The position numbers were made by a program, and so were the translations under genes. The notes below the pieces were generated by a model. The model saw only the letters and a list, made by a program, of their open reading frames with translations. It did no database searches and was not told the origin of the DNA. Positions 42,063-50,750 of a DNA stretch of 64,000 nt are shown in pieces. Position 1 is the stretch's first letter; the number at the start of each line of letters is the position of its first letter. The stretch is from Microbacterium enclense (GTDB taxonomy: Bacteria > Actinomycetota > Actinomycetes > Actinomycetales > Microbacteriaceae), in the NCBI GenBank assembly GCA_038182865.1, contig CP116226.1, forward strand, positions 3,100,001-3,164,000. The letters run 5' to 3'.

Positions 42063-43844
42063 TCAGCGCCCGGCTGCGTAGCCCTGCATCCCTCGCGGGT
42101 TCGCCGCGGCCCAGAGCAGGCCGTCGGCCCCGCGGCCGACCGCGCTGACCCGCCCCAGAGACCAGTCGCCGGCGACCGTCACGCGGTGTCCGCGCCGTTC
42201 CAGCTCCGCCACGACGTCGTCACCGATACGCCCCTCGACCATCGCCCCCGAGGGCGTCCACGTGCGCGGCCAGAAGGAGTCCGCGATAGCCGTGGTGTGC
42301 AGGGTGGGGGCATCGATCGCCTGCTGTGCCGTGTACCCGCCCACCAGGGTGCGCAAGAGCACGGGCAGCTGCCATTGGTCCTGCTGGTCACCACCTGGAG
42401 ACCCTAGAGCCGTGATCTCATCACCCCGCGTGAGCAGCGTCGGCGTCAACGTGGTCCTCGGGCGCCTGCCCGGTGTGAGCGACGACGGATGTCCGGGCAC
42501 CAGCCAGGTCATCTGCAGCCGGGTGCCGAGGCAGAAGCCGAGCGAGGGCACCGTCGGCGAGGACTGCAGCCACCCTCCCGACGGCGTTGCCGAAATGGCG
42601 TTTCCCCACCGGTCGATCACGTCGATGTGGCAGGTGTCGCCGCGGGTCTGGCCCGAACGATCGACGGTGGGTTCCCCCGTTGCCCCGGCGGTGACCGGCG
42701 AATGGGTGCGAAGGGGAGGGATGACCGGATGCCGCCCCTCCGGCGCTCCGGGGCGAAGCTCACGCGACGCCTCCGCACCGATGAGCGCACGACGCGCGGC
42801 GATGTAGTCGTCGGCGAGCAGCGACATCGCCGAGGCCGCGCCGTCTCCGTCGCCGAACCACGCATCGCGGTCAGCGTAGGCGAGCTTCTGGGCCTCGAGG
42901 ACCGTGTGCGCTCCGGAGCCGCGCGCGATGTCGAGGTCGCGGTCGTCGAAGGGCTCGAGCAGTCTCAGCGTCTGGAGAAGGGCCGGCCCCTGCGACCAGA
43001 CGCCCGGCTTGTACACCTGCCATCCGCGGAAAGCGACGGACACGGCGGGTTCGACGTCGGCTCTCCATTCGCGGACATCGGCCGTGCTCAGAACGCCGCG
43101 GTGATCGCCGCCGTCGGAGTGTCGGTGCGGTCGGGCGATGAACGCGGCGGCCTCGGGGAGGACGGCGGTGGCCCAGTGCGTGCGCGCCGCGTCGATGCGG
43201 TGCTCCCGATCCGGCTCTGATGCATCGGCAGCGATCAGGCCGCGCAGCACGTCGGCGTATGCCGGATTGCGCACCACGGTGTCGGGGGTCGGAGCGTCAC
43301 CGTCCGCCAGCCATCGCTCGGCAGAGGTCGGCCAGTGGTCGCGGAAGAGGGCGGCGACGCGAGCGATCGTCGCGGCGGCTCCGGTGACGAGCGGGTGGCC
43401 GTCGCGCGCGTAGCCGATCGCGTAGGCCAGGACGTCCGCCAGTTCCCACGTGCCGTGGTCGCGAAGCAGGAGAAGCCAGGCGTCGACGGCGCCGGGGACG
43501 GTCGCGGCGAGACCGCCCGCCCCGGGGACGAGGTCGAGACCGAGTCCCGTGAGGTTCTCGATCGTCGCGGCGGCGGGGGCGGGGCCCTGGCCCATGAGCA
43601 CGACGGGCTCCGAGCTCCCGCCCGCGCGCACGAGCGCGACCAGATCGCCGCCGGGTCCGTTCAGGTGAGGCTCGACGATGTGCAGCACGAACGCAGCGGC
43701 GACGGCGGCGTCGAACGCCGTGCCACCTCGTTCGAGGACGGCCTGCGCGGTCGCTGTTGCGGTCCAGTGGGTGGATGCCGACATGCCGAACGTGCCGCGC
43801 AGGGTCGGCCGCGTCGTGAACGACGCGGGAGGGGTGAAGCTCAC
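42063..43844 (-). CDS. Gamma-glutamyltransferase family protein
   Basis: N-terminal-nucleophile hydrolase of 593 aa. The catalytic Thr is in GDTCHIDVIDRWGNAIS, where the proenzyme would be cut into large and small subunits. The GGWLQSSPTVPSLGFCLGTR and LTPTLLTRGDEITALGSPGG regions complete the substrate site. No signal peptide is seen, so it is probably cytoplasmic. GTG 43844 overlaps the stop of the aminopeptidase gene (GTGA). The pair suggests degradation of glutathione-like or other peptides. Confidence 0.9.
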   Translation of the reverse strand: MSFTPPASFTTRPTLRGTFGMSASTHWTATATAQAVLERGGTAFDAAVAAAFVLHIVEPHLNGPGGDLVALVRAGGSSEPVVLMGQGPAPAAATIENLTGLGLDLVPGAGGLAATVPGAVDAWLLLLRDHGTWELADVLAYAIGYARDGHPLVTGAAATIARVAALFRDHWPTSAERWLADGDAPTPDTVVRNPAYADVLRGLIAADASEPDREHRIDAARTHWATAVLPEAAAFIARPHRHSDGGDHRGVLSTADVREWRADVEPAVSVAFRGWQVYKPGVWSQGPALLQTLRLLEPFDDRDLDIARGSGAHTVLEAQKLAYADRDAWFGDGDGAASAMSLLADDYIAARRALIGAEASRELRPGAPEGRHPVIPPLRTHSPVTAGATGEPTVDRSGQTRGDTCHIDVIDRWGNAISATPSGGWLQSSPTVPSLGFCLGTRLQMTWLVPGHPSSLTPGRRPRTTLTPTLLTRGDEITALGSPGGDQQDQWQLPVLLRTLVGGYTAQQAIDAPTLHTTAIADSFWPRTWTPSGAMVEGRIGDDVVAELERRGHRVTVAGDWSLGRVSAVGRGADGLLWAAANPRGMQGYAAGR

Positions 43845-45301
43845 CGCGACAGCCGAGCGATCCAGTCCTCCACCTCGTCGGCCGTGCGAGGGATGTCGGC
43901 CGAGAGGTTCACGGGGCCGTCCGAGGTCATGACGATGTCGTCTTCGATGCGGACACCGATGCCGCGGAACTCCTCGGGGACGGTCAGGTCGTCGATCTGG
44001 AAGTAGAGCCCCGGTTCGATCGTGAAGACCATCCCCGGCTCGAGCAATCCGTCGTAGTACATCTCGCGACGCGCCTGCGCGCAGTCGTGCACGTCGATGC
44101 CGAGGTGGTGACTCGTGCCGTGGACCATGTAACGACGGTGCTGGCCGCCGGTGTCGGCATCCAGAGCCTCCTGGGCCGTCACCGGGAGAAGGCCCCACTC
44201 GGCCACGCGTGCGGCGATGACCTCCATGGCGGCTTCGTGGATACGACGGAACGGCACGCCCGGTCGAGCGGCCTCGAACGCCGCATCGGCCGCCTCGCGG
44301 ACGGCTTCGTACACCCGGCGCTGCACGTCGGTGAAGCGCCCCGAGACGGGGAGCGTGCGGGTGATGTCGGCGGTGTAGAGACTGTCGACCTCGACGCCGG
44401 CGTCGATGAGGATGAGGTCGCCCGGCGCGACCGCGCCGTCGTTGCGCGTCCAGTGCAGGTAGCAGGCGTGGGGACCGGACGCCGCGATCGTGTCGTAGCC
44501 GACGGCGTTGCCGTCCGCGCGGGCACGCTGGTGGAACACGCCCTCGACGACGCGCTCACCCCGCGGATGCTCGACGATCCGGGGGAGCTCGGCGACAATG
44601 TCGTCGAAGCCGCGCGCCGTCACCTGGACGGCATGAACCATCTCGGCGAGTTCGTACTCGTCCTTGACCAGACGCAGTTCCGAGACGAAGCGGGTCAGCT
44701 CATCGTCGTCGCCGACGGTTCGATCCGCCTCGGTCGTGGTGAAGTCGTCGATGTGCGCGGTCGCGACCCCCAGGTCGGAGGCGACTCCGGCCAGTGCAGC
44801 GCGGGGTCCGATCCAGAACTCGCCGATCGAGGCGTCGGCGTAGAACTCCGGTGTCGTCCGGTCGGCACGCTCGCGGAAGTACACGACGGCGTCGTGGCCG
44901 CCCTCGCGCGGCTCCAAGACGAGCACGGAATCGGGCTCGGCGTCGGACGCCCACCCGGTCAGGTGCGCGAACGCCGAGTGGGCGCGGAACGGATAGTCGG
45001 TGTCGTTGCTGCGCTGCTTCGGCGCACCAGCCGGGACGACCAGACGCTGGCCCGGGAACGCCGCCGACACCTTGTCGCGCCGGCGCGCTGCCCAGGCCGC
45101 CTGCTCGCGCGGCTCGGGGATCAGCTCGTCGCGCTCGGCCCAGCCGGTGGAGATGGTGTCGAGAAAGCCGCGGGGAAAAGGAGCTTTGCGGTTGGTCGTG
45201 GAGTTCTCCGGAGCCGCGTCGCTCGTCTGCGGTTCCGCGGTGACGGGGGTGGCGGTCTGCTCGGAGGGGGCGATCGTCTCGCCGGTGGCGGGGGAGTCCA
45301 T
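43841..45301 (-). CDS. Xaa-Pro aminopeptidase (M24B)
   Basis: Metallopeptidase of 486 aa that removes an N-terminal residue next to proline. The two-metal site is formed by LILIDAGVEV and TADITRT (Asp pair), VHGTSHHLGIDVH (His), TIEPGL (Glu) and GVRIEDDI (Glu). The N-terminal 180 residues form the non-catalytic domain, after a Thr/Ala/Pro-rich start of about 45 residues. GAAACT lies six bases before ATG 45301, favouring it over the GTG one codon earlier. It is co-transcribed with the gamma-glutamyltransferase gene. Confidence 0.93.
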   Translation of the reverse strand: MDSPATGETIAPSEQTATPVTAEPQTSDAAPENSTTNRKAPFPRGFLDTISTGWAERDELIPEPREQAAWAARRRDKVSAAFPGQRLVVPAGAPKQRSNDTDYPFRAHSAFAHLTGWASDAEPDSVLVLEPREGGHDAVVYFRERADRTTPEFYADASIGEFWIGPRAALAGVASDLGVATAHIDDFTTTEADRTVGDDDELTRFVSELRLVKDEYELAEMVHAVQVTARGFDDIVAELPRIVEHPRGERVVEGVFHQRARADGNAVGYDTIAASGPHACYLHWTRNDGAVAPGDLILIDAGVEVDSLYTADITRTLPVSGRFTDVQRRVYEAVREAADAAFEAARPGVPFRRIHEAAMEVIAARVAEWGLLPVTAQEALDADTGGQHRRYMVHGTSHHLGIDVHDCAQARREMYYDGLLEPGMVFTIEPGLYFQIDDLTVPEEFRGIGVRIEDDIVMTSDGPVNLSADIPRTADEVEDWIARLSR

Positions 45302-45388
45302 CACACCAGTTTCGCACTGCTCGCCGCCTCGCGCTCCCCTGATCGAGCGTGTCGCGCGCCCTGGCGGGCGGCATCCCGGCCCCGTACG

Positions 45389-46420
45389 TCAGCCGGCGGT
45401 GCGCTCCAGCTGGACGACGACCGGGCGGTGGTCGCTTCCCGAGCCGTCCAGCGTGCGCATGACCACCGAGCCCGACACGGTCCAATCGGGTGTCGCCATG
45501 ACATGGTCGATGGGCGCGCCGAGCAGCGCGGGCGCGTCGGTGGGCCACGTGCCCACCCCGCCGTTGCCGCTTTGCGATGTGGCATCGCGGCAGCGACCGA
45601 GCGTGCCGCCCTCGACCCCGAGACCCGTCATGTGGTCGACGGTGGCGTTGAAGTCCCCCGCGAGGATCACGTTGTCGCTCGCGCACTGATCGGCCAACCA
45701 CTGCAGGTCGGAGCGCCACTGCGTCATGTACTCCTGGCGCGGGGCCACCGCGTGGGCCGCCACGATGATCGGTCCGTCTCCGGAGACCGGCATCGCCACT
45801 GCGCTCGGCACCGTCGAGGTGTTGCTCGACCCGTCGAGCGAGGAATCGATCACGGAGTAGTCGCCGAGCTCGGGGCGGATGAGGACGGTGGTCGAGGTGG
45901 CATCCCACCCCGTGATCCCGTACTCGCCGTACTCGGCGTGGTGGGCCCACATCGGCTGGCCCTTGTCGCGCATCAGCTCGGCGACGCGTGCGCCGGTGTC
46001 GATCGTCGTCTCGGGCAGGGTGACCACGTCGGCCTGCATGTCGACGGCGAACTGCGCGATCGATTCCGCCGAGGTGGCGGCGCCCGCCGTGTTCCACGTC
46101 ATGACGCGAAGACTCGTCGCCGTCTTGTCGGGCAGGGTCTCGGTTCCGGTGCCGCGCTGCCCGATCATGAGCCCGTTCGCACCGGCGGCGACGCCGAACA
46201 CGAGCGCGAGGATCAGCGACAGGGCGCGGAGCGGCCGGATGAGTGCGAAGAGCAGAGCGAGAACCGTCGCGGCGGCGAAGGCGGCTCCGAGCGCAGCGCG
46301 GAAGGAGATGACCTGGACGAGCGGGAAGGTCCGCTCGAGTCCGAACACGCCGGGCCACGTGAGCACCGCGGCACCCGCAGCGAATGCGAGCGCGACGATG
46401 AATCCGAACAGGCGACGCAC
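45389..46420 (-). CDS. Membrane-anchored endonuclease/exonuclease/phosphatase-family protein
   Basis: A 343 aa protein. Three membrane helices (FGFIVALAFAAGAAVLTW, AALGAAFAAATVLALLFALI, ALSLILALVFGVAAGANGL) are followed by an extracytoplasmic catalytic domain with LRVMTWNTAG, VVTLPETTI, VILAGDFNATVDH and GSDHRPVVVQLE. Substrates in this family range from DNA to phospholipids. GTG 46420 is chosen because TAGGGT lies seven bases before it; the upstream ATG 46495 would run into the promoter of the divergent gene. Confidence 0.85.
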   Translation of the reverse strand: MRRLFGFIVALAFAAGAAVLTWPGVFGLERTFPLVQVISFRAALGAAFAAATVLALLFALIRPLRALSLILALVFGVAAGANGLMIGQRGTGTETLPDKTATSLRVMTWNTAGAATSAESIAQFAVDMQADVVTLPETTIDTGARVAELMRDKGQPMWAHHAEYGEYGITGWDATSTTVLIRPELGDYSVIDSSLDGSSNTSTVPSAVAMPVSGDGPIIVAAHAVAPRQEYMTQWRSDLQWLADQCASDNVILAGDFNATVDHMTGLGVEGGTLGRCRDATSQSGNGGVGTWPTDAPALLGAPIDHVMATPDWTVSGSVVMRTLDGSGSDHRPVVVQLERTAG

Positions 46421-46427
46421 GTGCTCG

Positions 46428-46433
46428 ACCCTA
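46428..46433 (-). promoter_or_regulatory. -10 element (TAGGGT), leaderless start of the 46420 gene
   Basis: On the minus strand TAGGGT is followed by seven bases and GTG 46420. Confidence 0.55.
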
Positions 46434-46508
46434 GGCGAGCCTCCTGGGAGATCCACGGATGCCGCGACCGCGCTGGCCGGCGGCGGAACCGTCATGACGA
46501 CCCCGCGC

Positions 46509-46514
46509 TACGCT
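46509..46514 (+). promoter_or_regulatory. -10 element (TACGCT), leaderless start of the PHP gene
   Basis: TACGCT, then six bases, then GTG 46521. Confidence 0.6.
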
Positions 46515-46520
46515 CGACGG

Positions 46521-47381
46521 GTGGAGCACGAACGGCGATTCGAGGGACCCAGCGACCTGCACCTGCACTCCACACACTCCGACGGGACCGAGGCGCCCGC
46601 GCTCGTGATGGCGGCGGCGCACCGCCACGGACTCCGCACCGCCGCGCTCACCGACCACGACACCACCTCGGGGTGGGCGGAGGCGGCCGACGCGGCCACC
46701 TCGCTCGGGATGACGTTCGTGCCGGGGATGGAGCTGTCGGCCCGCCATCGCTGGCGAAGCGTTCATGTCCTCGCCTACCTCATCGACCCCGATGATGGGG
46801 GCCTGCGCGCCATGACGGACCGGATCAGGTCGTCGCGATTGGATCGTGCGCAGATCATGGCCGAGCGGATCTCCCGCGACTACGACATCGCCTGGGACGA
46901 CATCGTGGCTCAGACCACCGACGGCGCCACCGTCGGGCGCCCGCACATCGCCGACGCACTTGTCGCGCGCGGCATCGTCGCCGACCGCACCGAAGCCTTC
47001 GCGAGCATCCTGCACCCGTCCAACGACTACTACGTCGCGCTCTTCGCGCCGGACCCGGTGACTGCTGTCGAGCTGGTCGTGGCGGCGGGGGGAGTGCCCA
47101 TCATCGCGCACCCGGCCGGTCGCGCGCTTCTTCCCGACAGCGTCACCATGGCGATGCTCGACGCGGGCCTCGCGGGCTTCGAGCTCGGTCATCGTGAGAA
47201 CCTGCCCGAACCGACCGCGCTTCTCGCGGATCTCGCCGCCGAGCGCGAGCTGATCGTCACCGGGTCGAGCGACTACCACGGTCTCGGCAAGCCCAACGTC
47301 CCGGGCGAGAACACCACAGTCGACGACATGGTCGCGCGGATCTTCGCGCTCGGTCGCGGGACCGCTCCCGTCTTCCCGTAG
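46521..47381 (+). CDS. PHP-domain phosphoesterase
   Basis: A 286 aa metal phosphoesterase of the PHP (polymerase and histidinol phosphatase) family. Metal residues stand in SDLHLHSTHSDGTEAP, LTDHDTTSGW, PGMELSARHR, the central IIAHPAG and GSSDYHGLGKPN. It resembles the RNase AM/nucleoside 3',5'-bisphosphate phosphatase group (TrpH). GTG 46521 is leaderless. The open frame before it overlaps the divergent gene and is discarded. Confidence 0.9.
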   Translation: MEHERRFEGPSDLHLHSTHSDGTEAPALVMAAAHRHGLRTAALTDHDTTSGWAEAADAATSLGMTFVPGMELSARHRWRSVHVLAYLIDPDDGGLRAMTDRIRSSRLDRAQIMAERISRDYDIAWDDIVAQTTDGATVGRPHIADALVARGIVADRTEAFASILHPSNDYYVALFAPDPVTAVELVVAAGGVPIIAHPAGRALLPDSVTMAMLDAGLAGFELGHRENLPEPTALLADLAAERELIVTGSSDYHGLGKPNVPGENTTVDDMVARIFALGRGTAPVFP

Positions 47382-47600
47382 GGTCCGGGCCGCATCTGGC
47401 TCGGGTGTCGGTGGGGACGCCACGCACCAACGCTGCGGACTCACCTGCACGCGTGGAGCACGCGTTCCCCTGCGTGGATCGCGTTGCGCGAGGGCGTGAA
47501 GGCGGCGGAGCGTCAGGGGCGATGAGAGCGGAAGCCGCGGACGCTCCGCACGCGAACGGCGCCGGCTCCCTCGGGGAACCGGCGCCGGCGGATCTTCGCG
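47382..47600. other. Intergenic region between PHP and RNA helicase genes
   Basis: About 220 bases between two convergent genes. Apart from the hairpin at 47557-47587 I see nothing coding or regulatory. Confidence 0.5.
47557..47587 (-). terminator. Hairpin terminator of the RNA helicase gene
   Basis: CGGCGCCGG and CCGGCGCCG form a perfect 9-pair stem with a 13-base loop, 14 bases after the helicase stop. Confidence 0.6.
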
Positions 47601-49061
47601 TCAGGCGACGGGAGCCGTCGGAGCCCCGGAGCTTCCCCCGCCGCTGCGGCGACGGCGGCGACGACGCGGGGCGGCGTTGCCGTCGTGGTGTTCCTTGCCG
47701 GCACCGTCGTGCGTTCCCGCACCCCCCTCGGAGCGCGGTGTGCTCTCGCCCTCGGGTGCACCGGCGGCAGTCGACGACGCTCCGCCGCGACGACGGCGAC
47801 GGCGCGGAGCGCGCTCGCCCTCGGCATCCGGGCTCTCGCTGCTCTTCTCGGGCTTCGGCGCGACGGCCTTCGGGGCGGTCACAAGGCGGCCCTTGGTGCC
47901 TTCGGGGATGTCGAGGTCGGTGTAGAGGTGTGGGCTCGACGAGTAGGTCTCGGTGGGCTCGGGCTGGCCGAACTCGAGGGCGCGGTTGATGAGCGCCCAC
48001 TTGTGCACGTCGTCCCAGTCGACGAACGTCACCGCGATGCCCGTGCGCCCGGCACGTCCGGTGCGGCCCGCGCGGTGCAGGTACGTCTTCTCGTCGTCGG
48101 GAATCGTGTGGTTGATGACGTGCGTGACGTCGTTCACGTCGATACCGCGGGCGGCGACGTCGGTGGCGATCAGGACGTCTTTCTTCCCGGCCTTGAACGC
48201 GGCCATGGAACGCTCGCGCGCCTCCTGACTCATGTCGCCGTGCACCGCGGCCGCGTTGAAGCCGCGGTCACCGAGCTCGTCGACGAGCTTCTGGGCGGCG
48301 CGCTTGGTGCGCGTGAAGATGACCGCCTTCTCACGGCCCTCGGCCTGGAGGATGCGGGCGATGACCTCGTCCTTGTCGAGCGAGTGCGCGCGATAGACGA
48401 GGTGCTTGATGTTCGCCTGCGTGAGGCCCTCGTCGGGGTCGTTGGCGCGCATGTGGATGGGGTTCGACATGAAGCGGCGGGCCAACGCGACGATTGGTCC
48501 CGGCATCGTGGCCGAGAACAGCTGCGTGTGACGCACGGCGGGAACCTTGGAGAAGATCTTCTCGATGTCGGCGAGGAAGCCGAGGTCGAGCATCTTGTCG
48601 GCCTCGTCGAGGACGACCTCGGTCGCGTTCGACAGGTCGAGCAGGCGCTGGTTGGCGAGGTCGATGAGGCGACCGGGTGTGCCGACGACGATCTGCGCGC
48701 CGGCCTTGAGCTGGTCGATCTGACCCTCGTACGCCTTGCCGCCGTAGATGGCGACGACGCTCGTCGGGCGGTTCGAGGTCAGCATGTCCATGTCTTCGTA
48801 GACCTGGACGGCGAGCTCGCGCGTCGGAACGACGACGAGGGCCTTCACGCCGGGCTCCGGGCTCGGTCCGAGGCGCTGGACCACCGGGATGCCGAAACCG
48901 AAGGTCTTGCCGGTACCGGTCTTGGCCTGACCGATGATGTCCTGGCCGGGGAGGCCGAGGGGGATCGTCTGCTCCTGGATCGGGAAGGCATCGACGATGC
49001 CCTTGGATGCCAGGGCATCGACGATGTCCTGATCGACGCCGAGTTCGGCGAATGTCGTCAT
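47601..49061 (-). CDS. rhlE: DEAD-box RNA helicase, RhlE type
   Basis: ATP-dependent RNA helicase of 486 aa. Motifs in order: the Q motif PIQEQTIPLGLPGQD, AKTGTGKT (I), PTRELAVQ (Ia), TPGRLIDL, VLDEADKMLDLGF (II), SAT (III) and HRAGRTGRAGRTG (VI). The last 90 residues are low complexity, rich in Arg, Gly and acidic runs, and would bind RNA. ATG 49061 precedes the Q motif. It is divergent from the ferritin-like protein gene, as in M. tuberculosis (Rv3211/Rv3210c). Confidence 0.95.
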   Translation of the reverse strand: MTTFAELGVDQDIVDALASKGIVDAFPIQEQTIPLGLPGQDIIGQAKTGTGKTFGFGIPVVQRLGPSPEPGVKALVVVPTRELAVQVYEDMDMLTSNRPTSVVAIYGGKAYEGQIDQLKAGAQIVVGTPGRLIDLANQRLLDLSNATEVVLDEADKMLDLGFLADIEKIFSKVPAVRHTQLFSATMPGPIVALARRFMSNPIHMRANDPDEGLTQANIKHLVYRAHSLDKDEVIARILQAEGREKAVIFTRTKRAAQKLVDELGDRGFNAAAVHGDMSQEARERSMAAFKAGKKDVLIATDVAARGIDVNDVTHVINHTIPDDEKTYLHRAGRTGRAGRTGIAVTFVDWDDVHKWALINRALEFGQPEPTETYSSSPHLYTDLDIPEGTKGRLVTAPKAVAPKPEKSSESPDAEGERAPRRRRRRGGASSTAAGAPEGESTPRSEGGAGTHDGAGKEHHDGNAAPRRRRRRRSGGGSSGAPTAPVA

Positions 49062-49198
49062 GAGCGTGCCTGTTCCGGCGGTGAGAAACCGCCTGGGGAG
49101 TCGGATCCACGCCCTCCACTCGTCCACAGGCGCGGGGCCCCGATCCATCGCCGGGGCGTGTCCACTCTACCCAACGTGTTTCGCACGCCCCCGACGCC

Positions 49199-49204
49199 TA
49201 GGCT
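49199..49204 (+). promoter_or_regulatory. -10 element (TAGGCT), leaderless start of the 49212 gene
   Basis: TAGGCT, then seven bases, then GTG 49212. Confidence 0.55.
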
Positions 49205-49211
49205 GTACAGC

Positions 49212-49928
49212 GTGTTCGAGTGGTTCCGTCGTCGTCAGCGCCCGGTCGGTCGAACGCTGCAACTGCGCTCCCGGGGCGATCTCGGCGAGGCGATGCGCGT
49301 CGATTTCGCCGAGCTTGCGCCCGAGGTCGAGACCTTCCTCGGGCAGGCAGCCTATCTGCAGCTCGGGTTCTTCGAGACTCTGAGCGAGCTGATCGCCTCG
49401 ACGCCCGAGCTGGCCGAGAAGGAGTCGCTCTCGCGCGCGGCGGGTGCCGCTCTCATCAAGCACCAGGAGCTCGTCGCCGTGATCCGCGATCGCGGCGCCG
49501 ACCCGACGCAGCTCATGCTGCCCTTCCGCGAGTCGCTCGACGCCTTCCGGCGGAACACCCATGGGGTGCGACCGCAGGAGACCATGCTGTCGGTCCACAT
49601 CACGGCGGGCATGTTGGACGACTTCTACCTCGCCCTGTCATCGAGCTACGGCGAGACCGGGCGTCGGGTGGCGCGCATCCTTCAGGCGGACGACGACCGT
49701 CAGGCCATCGTCGACATCCTCGGTGCCGCCATCGAGAGCGACGAGGAGTGGCGCTGGCTGCTCGCCCTGTGGGGCCGTCGTCTCGTCGGCGACACCCTGC
49801 TGGTGGCGCGCGCCGCTCTCCGGCATCCGCGACTCGATCGAGCGGAGGAAGCGAAGGTGGAACCCGTGTTCACCGAGCTCATGGGCGCGCATGCACGGCG
49901 AATGGATGCCATGGGCCTCGCGGCGTGA
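49212..49928 (+). CDS. Ferritin-like fold protein, MiaE-related
   Basis: A 238 aa all-helical protein. Helices carry LAPEVETFLGQAAYLQLGFF, GAALIKHQELVAVIRDRG and GAAIESDEEWRWLLALWGRR, a pattern of a four-helix non-haem di-iron fold related to MiaE tRNA hydroxylases. The Glu and His pairs (E and KHQE) could bind iron. Actinobacteria carry it beside rhlE (Rv3210c). The substrate is unknown. GTG 49212 is leaderless. Confidence 0.78.
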   Translation: MFEWFRRRQRPVGRTLQLRSRGDLGEAMRVDFAELAPEVETFLGQAAYLQLGFFETLSELIASTPELAEKESLSRAAGAALIKHQELVAVIRDRGADPTQLMLPFRESLDAFRRNTHGVRPQETMLSVHITAGMLDDFYLALSSSYGETGRRVARILQADDDRQAIVDILGAAIESDEEWRWLLALWGRRLVGDTLLVARAALRHPRLDRAEEAKVEPVFTELMGAHARRMDAMGLAA

Positions 49929-50024
49929 GCTGGACCACTTGTCCGCGCGGGATATCCCACAGCTGAATCAGGTCGGCGCCGGGTCGCAGGTCTTCGGTGA
50001 CGAGCGTCTCGCCGTCTGCCGCCG

Positions 50025-50312
50025 TCAGATTCCGAGGCGCGCGCGATCGGCGGCGTCTCGCCGCATCCGCACGCGCGTGAGGAGCGGAACCAGAGCGAAC
50101 GTGGTCACCGCGGGGGCGAGGATGGCGACGATCCACAGCAGCGGCGAAGAGGTCGTCTGCCCCGCCCAGGTGAGGAGCGTCCACACGACCGCGGACGCCG
50201 CGGCCCCCGCAAGGGGGGCGAGTGCGACGCCGCGGGCCGAGCGATGGGGCAGGGAGAAGTGGGCGGCGAGACCGACCACAGCGCCGATGATCAGCCCCAG
50301 GAGGATTTCCAT
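50025..50312 (-). CDS. Small membrane protein of unknown function
   Basis: A 95 aa protein with three hydrophobic segments (residues about 3-20, 30-48 and 55-75) and an Arg-rich tail. It has no recognised domain. It follows the DUF3107 gene by ten bases on the same strand and is probably co-transcribed. Confidence 0.65.
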   Translation of the reverse strand: MEILLGLIIGAVVGLAAHFSLPHRSARGVALAPLAGAAASAVVWTLLTWAGQTTSSPLLWIVAILAPAVTTFALVPLLTRVRMRRDAADRARLGI

Positions 50313-50322
50313 CCGCGGCAGC

Positions 50323-50547
50323 TCAGGCGACGAAGCCCACGCGGCGGGACTCTTCGGTCCCCAGCTCGATGAACGCCAGGTTGGCGGTGGGCACGATGTA
50401 CGAGTTGCCCTTGACGTCGGTGAAGGTCACGTGGCTGGCGGAGCTGTCGAGAGCCGAAGCGACCGACGACTTCACGACATCGGAGCTCTCGTTGGTCTCG
50501 AAGCTCAGCTCGCGGCCGGTGTTGGTGATGCCGATGCGGATCTCCAC
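50323..50547 (-). CDS. DUF3107 family protein
   Basis: A 74 aa protein matching the DUF3107 family (Rv3208A/TB9.4 of M. tuberculosis). MEIRIGITNTGRELSFETNE opens a small alpha/beta fold and FIELGTEESRRVGFVA ends it. GTG 50547 has GGAAAGGA upstream, and TAGAGT further up is a likely -10. Function unknown; conserved in actinobacteria in this position. Confidence 0.9.
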   Translation of the reverse strand: MEIRIGITNTGRELSFETNESSDVVKSSVASALDSSASHVTFTDVKGNSYIVPTANLAFIELGTEESRRVGFVA

Positions 50548-50737
50548 GATGCGTCCTTTCCGCCCGGGTCGCGGTCGGCCCGGCGCGCTCTACGACTCTA
50601 GGGCAGCCCTCAGACGCCACGTCGCGTGCGGAGGCGCGCTTCGCGGATGGCGAACGCGATTCGACGCCCCCGGTCGATCGCCCGTCCGCAGTCACGGGAC
50701 GCAACCCGCGCGTCGGGTCCGTGTCGGCGGCCCCGGC

Positions 50738-50743
50738 TAGCGT
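50738..50743 (+). promoter_or_regulatory. -10 element (TAGCGT), leaderless start of adnA
   Basis: TAGCGT, then seven bases, then ATG 50751. Confidence 0.55.
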
Positions 50744-50750
50744 GGGACAC

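Noticed and set aside
46421..46495. ATG 46495 as start of the exonuclease-like protein
   Set aside because: It would run over the PHP gene's promoter, and the TAGGGT-N7-GTG pattern fits GTG 46420 better.
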